NCBI RefSeq assembly: GCF_001619985.1
Contig: NW_017264193.1
Span: forward strand, 1,555,726 to 1,619,725
DNA: 64,000 nt
DNA from: Xylona heveae TC161
Taxonomy: Eukaryota > Ascomycota > Xylonomycetes > Xylonales > Xylonaceae
Reading direction: 5' to 3'
Shown here: positions 1-10,552 of the stretch, piece by piece
How positions within the stretch are numbered: position 1 is the stretch's first letter
Layout: each line of letters opens with the position of its first letter
The notes under the pieces: model-generated
The model's input: the letters and a program-made list of their open reading frames with translations, nothing else
Databases searched by the model: none
Told to the model about the DNA's origin: nothing
Program-made: the position numbers and the translations under genes

Positions 1-1978
1 TTGGCGTGACAGTCTTAAGCAGGAATTTTGGTGTGCATCATTCAACCCCTTTTGTCCTAGTCAGAATAGTCAACAACCACTTCCGTTGATCTCGCGGCTA
101 GGCTACGTCTCAGGTAAGGTCTTTCTCAAGATCTCTACTCCTGTTTCCAGCATATCAGAATCTTGAAGAGCGGCTTTTGACAAGACGGGGTGCTTATTCG
201 CCAGAACATCCCCGTCCACAATGAAAATACTCGCCTGCATAGTACAGTTGTTACCAAAATCGACGTTGGAGAAATATTATGCCGCCGACGTAATCGTTGT
301 GTCCAAAGACTTTGTGGAAATAACCGTGCAAACAGTCATGTGGGTTGGATGCAATGCAAGCCACTAGTAGTCTAATCCGGGGGCCAGTGAATTTGCACAG
401 GGGGTCTACAATCCGATTGCCGTCAACATCCATCACCCCGCAGCTTAGACCCTGCAGAATGTCCGTGAGACAGAACGGCGAGACAGCATTGCGCCATTCC
501 CAATATACTGACCCTATCTGTAAGTAGCCGCAGTTATGAGCCGTCCCCCAAGCCGGTATCCGCGGTCCCCTTTTGGACTGCCTAGCCAACGATGCGTTTC
601 CAATGTACATCTTCCCAACTTCAGCACTGAACTGCACAGGACAATTCCCACTGAGGCATGGAGATGTAAGCGAGAGCCCTGAAGGGCTGCGTCAGTCTGT
701 CCTCTTCTAGTCTTTGCCATTGAAAATACTGAACCCCGGCCTGTAAAATCCCGTGTAACCATGCCTCGAGCGGCGTGCAAGCGGTCGAGACCCGTCCCTA
801 GTTCAAACCCATCTGATATTGCTAGCTAGGGTCGCGGAAGAGACTAATGTGAGGTATGAAGCCACATTTGTTTGCGTTAATTGATATTAAGTGCCGAGGA
901 AAGAAGCCCGGAGCCTTGAGCTTGTGTGCCTTAACGCAAGACAGCACGCAAGAAACGGGAGTTAGAAAAGTAGCGTTAAATCTTGGATTTCACTGCTTCT
1001 GACCTAAGCCACGACTTGCAGCAAAACAGTTTCCATCATCGCGTGCACCCTCGTGGTGATAGTGTACCTTGACTCCAGATTTCAATCTCCGCATTTCGAC
1101 AAGACCACACAGCCACCATCCCCATATAGATCTGCCCTAATATAGTCGCCCATCCGTTGACACACGAGTCGGATCCGGCGAAAACCACCTTGGACCCAAA
1201 CTGGCGTCGTGATCAGGAACCGTTTGTGTACTTAAACTGGATCTCGTCCCTGCTACGAGGGCGTTCCTTTTGCGTGGACAAAGAAGTGTTGCAAGTGTTG
1301 AGAGAAGTGCCCCTGTCTGGCTATTCAGCAATCGAATCTGCGTCCAATACAAAGAGACTGAGACATAACCAGCGTGAGAATACTAATCAAGAGACCGCTT
1401 GGTTCACTCGGATGCTTGCCAGATATCAAGCTTCCTCTTGCCGAGATAACTCATTCAATCAAATGCACCTGGCTGCAGCACGGGTATCCGCAAGACTTCG
1501 TTTCAAGGCTGTTCCATCTAGTCGGTATGCTTCATTCCAGCGCATTGCCTTTCTTTCCTCTATAGGAGGCCCACTGCTGGATCTAATATGGAAGCTCAGA
1601 TGAACCATCCAGATAACTCTTATCTTTTTTCTCGCATCAGTCGAATTCTTTCTAGAATTCTGTAGAGCCTAGAATATCAACCTGCGAGGAATCTCAGCCG
1701 TCAATTCCAACAAGTCTCAGACAGCTCGAAACAATACCGACGGGACTAGAGCATTCCGACTGCTCTTGTCTAGCCCTGGACGTCAATTCAAGTGATCTCC
1801 ACAAAGACAGAGATCTTGCCAGAGTCTTGTTCCATCTCAATAGATTCCTTTTAGCGGTTCCAGGTGCATCTCTACAGAGGGGACCGTCACTTGGGTATTG
1901 TTTCCCTCATCAGTTTAGTCGCCAAACATCGTCGCAACCTTCGTTTTTATCCAGTGTTGAACGATCTTCCAAGCAACT
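1..1978. other. Gene-free stretch at the window start
   Basis: About 2 kb without a coding region I can defend. Open frames of up to 148 codons occur (251-637 minus, 1157-1603 plus), but none shows a recognisable domain, and many begin only with non-ATG codons or overlap each other. The final few hundred bases are presumably the promoter and leader of the HMG-box gene that starts at 1979. An incomplete gene running off the left edge cannot be excluded. Confidence 0.5.
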
Positions 1979-3792
1979 ATGATAAAACGGCGCCCCGTAT
2001 CTCCTTCATCCTCGAACAATGGCGGGGTCCATTATAGTCTGCAGCCAGCTCTGAATCAGAACAGAGACATCGTGCATCCCCACGAATACTGTATCATCGA
2101 TGGAAGTTATCCTGGCCCGTATAGGTTACAGTATAGGCCTGAGCTGCGACCAGCAGAACAGGATTCTACTCAGTTCGCGAATATGCGAGACGTAAATGAT
2201 GTCGGACTTGGTATCCGAATGGGAAGATTTGGCGATGCAAAATCCGCTGGCCCCATGATTGGAGGCTCTCATGAAGAAAATTGGCCCGGAAATGATGCAA
2301 TGATAAAGGAGTATCGGCTTGGACATAACGAAGGATTATCAACTGCAGCTGTGGACCCTCAAAGTGTAAGCTTCATCTTGCCAAAAGAGCTTCTGCCATA
2401 GACTGACTCCAGAAAACCCAGTATCTGCACCACGCTTTTAACATATACAATCCACCGACTCCGGAGTCTCTGGCCCAAAGTCAGGGTGGCAGCCAAATTC
2501 TCAGCGGTCGATCGATGGCTTCTTCTGAGTCGCCACCCATGACTACGGCCGTGGCAGATTCTCATTTCCGACCGTCCAAGTCACCCAGACCAAAGAAAAT
2601 CACGAAACAAGGAAAAGCCGATAAAGCTAAAATTCCAAAGATCAATGCACCTTTGAGCGTTCTGACCAAAGATTTTGAGGATATACCAATTCGTGATATG
2701 AGGGAATGGGTTAATAGATCGATTGAGACAAGACACAAAGAGGTAGAGAAGCGCAACGGATACATCGCTCGGCCTATGAATTCTTTCATGCTCTATAGGT
2801 CGGCTTTTGCAGAAAGAACGAAGCAATGGTGCCTTCAGAACAATCACCAGGTCGTCTCTTCCGTTTCGGGTGAAAGTTGGCCTCTTGAACCTCCCGAGGT
2901 TCGCGATGAATACAATGAATATGCAAAAGTGGAGCGCATCAACCATCAGAATGCACACCCAGGTTACAAATTTTCTCCAAGCAAAGCACAAACAAACGCT
3001 CGCAAGCGAAAACCTACTCCAGATGATGAAGATGAAGAGATGTGCAATGTCGAAGATGCTGATTTTGATTGGGTGCCGCAAAACCAGCGAAAAACAAGAC
3101 TGAGATCCAACAAACGTCAAGGTAGAGGAACGAGCTCAAAGCCCGGGGACTTGGAAGACGCAGCCACAGACATTGCACCGCCTTCCGCTCACATTGTCGT
3201 GAATAAATCATCATATCAGGCAACAAACCCTGGAAAACCGCCACCTGCTGCAATGGGAACGGACCTCAACGGTCATTATTATCAAACGACCGTACACCAA
3301 CACGCAAACGTGCCAAATGTTGAGGATGTAAAGATCCGGAAAACTGAAAGGCCAGCAATGCAATACAATGGCTCTGGGTCTCTCATTAGCCTGCCTGGTG
3401 CCGAGCACTATGATCTACTTCAACCAGCATCCCAACAGAGCAGCCCCGCTGCTTCAGGCATATGTCAAGTGGACCCGCTTCTTCTTGCGTATGATAGCAA
3501 CTATGGCTCAAGTAGCAGTAGTCAGCCAGAAGAGACGATGGCAGCGACAATCTACCAATTGCCAGGCCAACCGACAACGTTCAACCCAGGATTTGTACCC
3601 TCTCACCGTGAAATTGATCATGCGGGCTACGGCCCCTTTCCAGATGGTGGTTTTCAAACTCTTGAGTGTCATGGGCTGCCTTTCTATCATAGCGAGATCT
3701 CGCCTTTCGCAGACCCTCAAGAGCTTTGGAGGGTGGAATCAGATCTTTACCACGCGGATTGTGTATCTGAATTCAATAAGTGGGTCGACTGA
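1979..3792 (+). CDS. HMG-box DNA-binding protein, putative transcriptional regulator
   Basis: Two exons, 1979-2365 and 2422-3792, separated by a 56-nt intron (GTAAG donor, CTGAC branch site at about 2403, CAG acceptor). The joined protein is 585 residues. The intron is supported because the frame upstream of the in-frame ATG at 2515 stays open and reads as sensible protein (YLHHAFNIYNPPTPES) back to the acceptor. One HMG box lies at about residues 244-315; it begins with IARPMNSFMLYR and continues through the conserved tryptophan in GESWPLEPPEV to HPGYKFSP. A basic linker (ARKRKP) and an acidic patch follow, then a low-complexity Gln/Ser/Pro-rich tail typical of activation regions. The RPMNSFMLYR signature places it in the sequence-specific MATA/SOX-like HMG class, so a nuclear regulator is likely. 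Its targets cannot be inferred. It does not match the usual mating-type MAT1-2-1 core, so I do not call this the MAT locus. Confidence 0.85.
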
Positions 3793-4772
3793 ACAGATGA
3801 GAAAGCTGCGTTTCAGCATCAATGATTGTACAGTATGAGACACTTCATACGCAAGGCTCGATCAAAGCAGGAGTACGGAATATATCTTGGTAAAAGAGAG
3901 CGTGCTGGTGGGAGGCTTGGTGCTATTTTGAAATGCGATGTCAGTTAGGCTTTTTTTTTTTCATGAATGTGCTGGGGGCGTTGTGGAACGGAAAGGAAAT
4001 GTAAGAAATGTTTTATCAGGCGGCTACCTGTTTCCAGGATAGACAACTAAACGTTTTTGGCTCTTGGCTCTCTGTTAGTTCTTAATCCCTGCTTGGGCAT
4101 GACTTTCTAGATATCATAATCTCAATTCGATTCGTATACCTCTGTGATAGTTCGAATCTTCAAGAATCCAAGGTGAGCCAAGCATGCAGCATGCTCACAA
4201 TTTGACTGGGCCATGCTGTTCAAAACAGGAGTTTGTTCCTTGCGATGGACAAGCAATGGAGTAGATTGTAAGGAGATCATGATGTGCTGACTTAGGGCTG
4301 GGTTGAAGTCTCTTTTGTTACTTGTCGATTTAGTCTGAGAGCTCGATGAGAAGAGCGTAACACGTGGCTGGTTAAGGTACATTTTGAAATGTTGCACAAT
4401 CAGGAAATACGTGTGCGACATACTATTTATTCACGTAGATAGCAGTTCTAGTGATCTAGAGATACACTGTTTCTTGATGATCACTCAAATATCAAGATCT
4501 ATACGTCTACTAGGAAAAGGTCAAAACCGACCTCTTCGATATAACTAAATGTTCATTTGCCAACGCGAACCAAGTTCTCGCCAGGGATGAGGAGGCTATC
4601 CCGGATTAGGATTAGCCACATACACCCCGCGGCGCGTGGCTCCACGTCTCGAACAGGAAATCCCACATGCGAATTGCAGCTCAGTTTCTATATTCATACA
4701 GTATCTTCAATCGAAACGATTTTCTTTGTGTTTTTGGGAAGCGGGCAGCTGTTGAAGGAAATCTCAAACTCC
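3793..4772. other. Intergenic region between the HMG-box gene and psf1
   Basis: About 980 bp holding the 3' region of the HMG-box gene (a T tract near 3950) and the promoter of psf1. Frames such as 4122-4421 (minus) have no recognisable content. No RNA gene or repeat was seen. Confidence 0.5.
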
Positions 4773-5547
4773 ATGTACGGCGAGCTAGGAAATAAATTGG
4801 TAAATCGTATCCTCGTTTCTCAAAAGGCCTGGCCCTGAAGCTGTAAACTAGGTTCAACATGCAAAACGGACCCAATCTCTCGCCCATCTTCCTCCGTATC
4901 AGACTGAATTTGTCCGTGCCGTGACTAGAGAAGTGCGGGATCTCGACAAAGATGCCTCAGTAACACTCAGTCAACTCGGTACTGGATTCACTCCTTCTGC
5001 CGACCCTGCGACTGCGTGTGCTCTCTTGGTGAATCATCTTTCTATGCGACGGAATAAACGTTGTCTGCTGGCATATCACCGTGTTCGATCAAATAAGCTG
5101 GAAGAGATGTGCTGGAACGGTATGGACATTCTTGAGCAGCAGCAGCAATCGCAACAAAATCGCGGAGGAAATAATCATGGAAGTGCGGAGACTACCCTTT
5201 TGGCTGGCGAGTCAGCCGGTGTGAATTCGCTGAGTCCAGAAGAGGAAGAATTCGTAAGGCAATACAGCGATCTTCTCGCTGCATACAAAGGACAGTGGAC
5301 AGACATTGACCTGACTGGGAGCCTGGAGCCGCCCCGTGATTTATTTATTGATGTCAGGGTGCTCAAAGATGCTGGTGAGATACAGACCGAGTATGGGTAA
5401 GATCACTGTTCGCTGCCATTTGGAGGTTAAGAAATTTACTAAGTATTTGGCAGCTCTATAAATTTGACGAAAAACAGCCAATTTTTCGTTAAACAGGGCG
5501 ATGTGGAACGTTTAATCGCACAGGGTTTCTTGCAGCGCCTGAGCTGA
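4773..5547 (+). CDS. psf1: DNA replication complex GINS subunit Psf1
   Basis: Three exons: 4773-4799, 4852-5396 and 5454-5547, giving 221 residues, close to the usual Psf1 size of about 200. Exon 1 encodes only MYGELGNKL, the conserved Psf1 start. The introns are 52 and 57 nt and close in phase. The helical A-domain includes LPPYQTEFVRAV and TREVRDLDKDA, followed by the conserved stretch around NKRCLLAYHRVRSNKLEEMCW. A low-complexity Gln/Asn/Gly linker precedes the C-terminal B-domain, which ends QGDVERLIAQGFLQRLS. Psf1 pairs with Sld5, Psf2 and Psf3 in GINS, which joins Cdc45 and Mcm2-7 to form the CMG replicative helicase; the Psf1 B-domain is known to be needed for CMG assembly. It acts in the nucleus during S phase. 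Nothing in the neighbouring genes suggests co-regulation. Confidence 0.95.
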
Positions 5548-6677
5548 GACCTGGCTTGCCTAAACGGGATGATTTGGCGTTCATAGGGTTTTCACATTCA
5601 TATACCACGCATAAACGCATTCTTTTTCAGGGACGTCATGTTTGTCTCATTACCGATCGCGTATAATGACTCTACGGAGTTAAATTTGGAGGGAATTTGA
5701 TAGAAAATGAAACAGAGCGAGTTGAATATGCTGGGTAAAAATGGAGCAATGATGAATTGAATTGAATTGCAGAATTGCTCAAGATGCAGGAACCTCTTCT
5801 TCGGACGTGACGTTCGTCGTAATCGAGGCTTCAAGTTCAAGAGCAAAGTAGGTGCCAATGTGACAGGCAGAACCACACAGACAGGGACTTCGTGCTACGT
5901 GCTTGCGCATGAAGAGATGCAGGAGAAAGGAAGGAAAAAGCTGATTTCCAAGAAATGCGCTGTACATGTACAACACCGCGAATCATCAAAGTAGCTGCTG
6001 ACCCCGCATGAGCGGAGGTCGAGAGCTCATTTTACATCATTCACGAGGAGGACACCTGGCACCCTATATTGTAGAGTTCGTTTTCGCGAAAGAAAGAAGA
6101 AAGAACATCGCAGTATCACAGAAAAGATTCAGCCAAGGTAAACGCATATTGGCCGCTGGCGATACCTGAGATACTGTTACAAAAACAATTATCATGCGCG
6201 TTATCAACCAACGGTTCGCTAATGCAAGCCTTGTTCGCCTCCATGGCCCGACAGGCCCCGACCGACAGGGGGCCAAAAAGAAGGAAGAAAAATGATACCA
6301 GGATAGTGTGCAAGATCGCCCCACTGCTAAGGATAAAATTGATAGGATGCCTACGCCATTGAGTTCCTCCTCCAAGAGGTTCCAATTCTTGCTTTTCGAC
6401 CTCGCAGGACAAGGAAAGTTGGGAGCTGTCTTTCGGTCACTTGGTCGCTCTTCACCAAGGAGCGCAGAGCAGTTCTACTAAAGGTTTCCTGGACCGTGCC
6501 GTTCCCTTATCTCTTGCCTCGCTTGTGCTTCTTTCGAACTTGGCCTAAGCGGGCTTCCCGAGCTTTCTCCAGGCGGTCTGTTATTGCAATTGCGTATCCG
6601 CTTAGCTTGTTATTCTATCTTGGCTGCACGAATTGCATCTACCACGGCAGCAGAAGAGCTGTGGTTCGCAGCACGGG
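5548..6677. other. Intergenic region upstream of the Vsb1-type transporter
   Basis: About 1.1 kb between psf1 and the transporter start. Small frames on both strands (for example 5767-5994 plus and 6064-6375 minus) lack recognisable features. The region from about 6440 to 6677 is probably the transporter 5' leader. Nothing else supportable was seen. Confidence 0.5.
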
Positions 6678-9600
6678 ATGCCTGGCTCTCCCAATGAGTC
6701 CAGCGGCTCATCACAGCCATTCTCCCGTCACCGGTCGATCGCTATCCCAGAGGAAGCTACACTTCCCTCGATCCCTTCGCACACCAATCAACCACTTGTC
6801 GAAACGCAACATGGCACACTTTTGCCTTCGTCATTCAATCAGAGAACTCCCACTCGATCCTTTTTCCACCGTTCCTATCATGTTGCTGCCGGTTTGTGGA
6901 TATGGCCCTATCCAATGTTTCGAAAGCATATCACTAATGGTCGACCTTTCATTAGATGTCCCGCCTCATTCGCCGTTAGCTGTGCGAGAGCAGACAGCGG
7001 AATTAGCATCGTGGGCTCTGTCCGACGCTGCTTCAATGCAGAGTGGAAGCTCTCCGCCTCATCATTTTATGGATGAGGAGGCTGGGTCACAAACCTCCGA
7101 TATCAACACTGGGCATGCTAGTAATTCGGAAGACGGAATCTTAACCCCGCGAGCCTCTAATGGACCTTCACAACCGGAGGTGGATGATCCGCCTTCAGAA
7201 ACCGGTTCCCCGCGCAGCACGTCTTCTTCCACCCACAGAACCCCAAAAACTTCGTATCTCACAGAGATGCTCCGGAACTCCCCACCAGATTCAAAGCCCT
7301 CCCCACGCCGCGAGGATACCAAGGATCCTACTCCACCAGAGCGTAACGTACCCACAGTAGAAATCTCTCAAGAACCTGATCATGGAATTGGCGAGAACAC
7401 ACCCTTGTTATCAAAGAGGACGGATCCACAGTATCATGCCTCCAATTCTCAAAATCAAGCACAAGATATTGAGAGTTTGACATATTCAAAGCAATCAACC
7501 TGGAGTAAGCTCCAAACTTTTAGTAGCAGGTCAACGCATCGCGCTCGAGACTGTCTTCGAATGGCGACGAGTCCAAAGGTTTGGAACAAGGAAACCATTT
7601 GGCGAGGAGGGGTGCTTGAGGTTGGAAGCCGTCTACCCGCTGTGATTCTTGGTCTCCTGTACGTGGATCCCGATCTCAATTTCTCGCAGTCGCGTTTGCA
7701 AACCATTGACCTAATTTATTTATAACTTTAGGATGAACGTCTTGGACGCGCTGTCTTATGGTAAATACACATGTCTCTATTTCTTCTCGTCCGAACTTGC
7801 AAATTAACGTTACCCTACAATTAGGAATGATCCTCTTCCCTCTCGGAGAACCTATATTTGAGGACCTTGGTCCGGATGGTTTATCAATCTTCTACGTTAG
7901 CTGTATCGTCTCCCAGCTAGTGTACTCTTGTGGTGGAAGCATTTTCAAAGGCGGAATTGGCTCCGAAATGGTACGTTAACATTTGAGCGTTCCACATAGT
8001 CTTCTGACTTGTTATAGATTGAAGTTGTACCATTCTTTCATAAAATGGCATTCACCATCATGGCCCGAGTCGGAGAAGACGACCCGCACGCCGTCATTGC
8101 GACCACGATTCTGGCTTTCTCTGTGAGCTCCGTTCTCACGGGACTTGTATTCTTCCTCATGGGCGCATGCAGATTGGGAGCGCTGATTGGGTTTTTCCCG
8201 CGGCATATTCTTCTAGGTTGCATTGGAGGTGTCGGATGGTTTCTTGTGGCTACTGGGTTTGAGGTTTCCGGAAGACTCCCTGGCAGTCTGGAGTATAACC
8301 TACCAACTCTTAAGTTTCTTACACGCGCAAATACCATACCTCTTTGGGTAGTGCCTCTAGCTCTTGCAATCATTCTGATGGTTGCGCAGCGTTGGATTAA
8401 GAGCTCTCTGTTTGTGCCCATCTACTTTTTGGCCATCCCTGCAATATTCTACTTCTTTGTCGGGGTGATACCGTCGCTTCATTTGGAACCCCTAAGAGGA
8501 GCGGGTTGGATTTTCGAAATGCCTCGGGCTGGTGTACCTTTCTATCGTTTTTACACCCTTTTTGGTGAGTGGACACGGAGCTTCTCTGGTGGACATGTCT
8601 AACCTCCTCCATAGACTTCAGAGCAGTACATTGGGGTGCACTAGCTGAGACTATACCTGCCATGTTCGCCTTGACATTCTTTGGGGTCCTACATGTCCCC
8701 ATCAACGTACCAGCCATGGGTATTTCGTCAGGAGAAGACAACGTAGATCTTGACCGAGAGCTAATTGCTCATGGAATATCTAATGCTCTCTCTGGCTGTG
8801 TTGGCAGTATCCAAGTATGTGTGCCTTTGACTAACTGTTCTCCCCCGTCCTCCCTCTTTCAAATCTCTTTTTTTGAGTGCCATTCATCAGTATACTGACT
8901 TGTCTCGAGAACTATCTCGCCTACACAAACAGTCTACTCTTTATGAAGACAGGTGGCGACAGCCGACTAGCTGGAATCCTGCTGGCTATTGGAACTTTTG
9001 GCATTATGGTCATCGGCCCGACCATCATTGGCTATATCCCGATCATGGTGGTCGGCGCCCTCATTTTCTTGCTTGGAATTGATCTAATGAAGGAGGCTTT
9101 GTATGATACGTGGGGACGAGTTCACCGATTAGAATATTTTACTGTAAGTGCTGCATGTTATCCTCTAACAAGGCTGTCTAACTTTGATAGATCGTGGTCA
9201 TTGTTGTGACCATGGGTGTATGGGATTTCGTCATCGGCATCTTGATTGGAATCATACTGGCGTGTGTTAGCTTTGTTGTGCAGACCTCGCGCAAGTCAGC
9301 AATTCGGGCGTCTTATTCTGGCGAGATCGCTGTCTCAACCGTCCGTCGGCACGTTTTGCAACACCGTTTTTTGACGAAGGTCGGACAACAGACTCATGTC
9401 GTCAAACTAGCTGGGTACCTCTTTTTCGGCACCATTGTCAGCGTGGAAAATCGAGTCCGTGCGATGATTGACGAAAAGTCTTTCAACGAAAAGCCTATAC
9501 GATTCTTAATATTTGATCTTCTTCATGTTTATGGCATTGATTTTTCGGCCGCCGAAGCATTTACTCGGATAAGCCGTCTTCTTCACACGAGAAATGTGAA

Positions 9601-10552
9601 GATGATTGTGAGTGGCGTTAGTCAGGACGGTGAGATGGGGAAAAGTCTGCGGAACGTAGGCCTTTGGGAGAAGGATGATGTTGAAATATTTGAGGACCTT
9701 AATTCTGCACTTGAATTCTGCGAGAATGAGCAGCTCAAGGCATTCTACCACAAGAGGGATGATCTAGCTCGAAAGCATGGCCGCACGAACGTTCTGAGTA
9801 CGGTTTTCAATGTCCAGCTGATTTATAGCCTGCAACAGCTAATCGCATATAGACGTACCAAGGCAGCCTTCCCTATCTTTCTCATATGACACCACCTTCA
9901 GCTCTCCAAGACGACAGCATTTACAGCAGGCTGCGACCACAACGCTTAACGATCTTGACGCTCAGGCTCCTGCAAAATGGCAAAATTTCAAGCAGCCTTT
10001 ACCGTTGATTCTCCAGACCTTCCAAGACTTGACCGAGAAGAATGAAGATTTTTGGTTCAGAATCTGCCCCTACTTTGAAAAGATGCAGTATCCGGCTGGA
10101 ACTATTCTCTATCAGCGCGGAGTAAGTTGTAACAAATTGCTGTCTAGTATGAGAATCTACTAAGAATTTTGATCTATCAGGACGAGTCCAAGGGATTTTA
10201 CCTACTGGAGGAAGGAATTTTGCGGGCCGACTACGATCTTCCGCAAGGGAAATATTATGAAAGTATCGTCGCTGGTACGACGTGCGGGGAGCTTCCATTC
10301 TTCTCTGAAACGAACAGGACTGCAACTGTGGTTGCCGAACGAGACTGTACCGCTTGGAGGTTAACAGTAGCCAAGTGGGAGGAGCTTCAAAGTAAACAGC
10401 CCGACGTCGCTCGTGAACTTTTAACCATAGGGTTGAAATTGACAAGCGAGAGGATGAGCGCAATTACATCGTACGTTATCCTGTTCTTTGGCCAGGCTGA
10501 TTTGAGTGTCACTAACATATATAATAGTTATGTTCTTACGATGGCGAGTTAA
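6678..10552 (+). CDS. Vacuolar SLC26/STAS transporter with C-terminal cyclic-nucleotide-binding domain (Vsb1/YGR125W type)
   Basis: Eleven exons: 6678-6891, 6956-7658, 7732-7760, 7825-7970, 8018-8564, 8615-8814, 8910-9143, 9191-9797, 9853-10121, 10181-10470 and 10528-10552 (1087 residues). Residues 1 to about 290 are a Ser/Pro-rich cytosolic tail. From about 292 comes the multi-helix sulfate-transporter (SLC26) core, with helices in [36 protein letters not shown] and [25 protein letters not shown] domain follows (about 750-870, [16 protein letters not shown] and [20 protein letters not shown]). The last domain (about 950-1075) is a cNMP/Crp fold with [18 protein letters not shown] and [20 protein letters not shown]. 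This architecture matches yeast YGR125W/Vsb1, a vacuolar membrane protein reported to be needed for storage of arginine in the vacuole. The substrate here is inferred, not shown. Intron 6 uses a GAG acceptor. The ATG at 6678 is the first in frame. Confidence 0.9.

Noticed and set aside
251-637. 128-codon minus-strand frame with several cysteines, possible secreted protein
   Set aside because: No signal peptide or domain recognised, it overlaps other open frames of similar length, and no adjoining exons could be built.
1157-1603. 148-codon plus-strand frame
   Set aside because: Begins only with a non-ATG codon as listed, composition looks random, no homology recalled, and no neighbouring exon extends it.
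1979-3792. Possible mating-type (MAT1-2) locus because of an HMG-box gene
   Set aside because: The box starts RPMNSFMLYRS and the protein is long with a distal tail; the typical MAT1-2-1 core and its usual flanking genes (APN2, SLA2, COX13) are absent.
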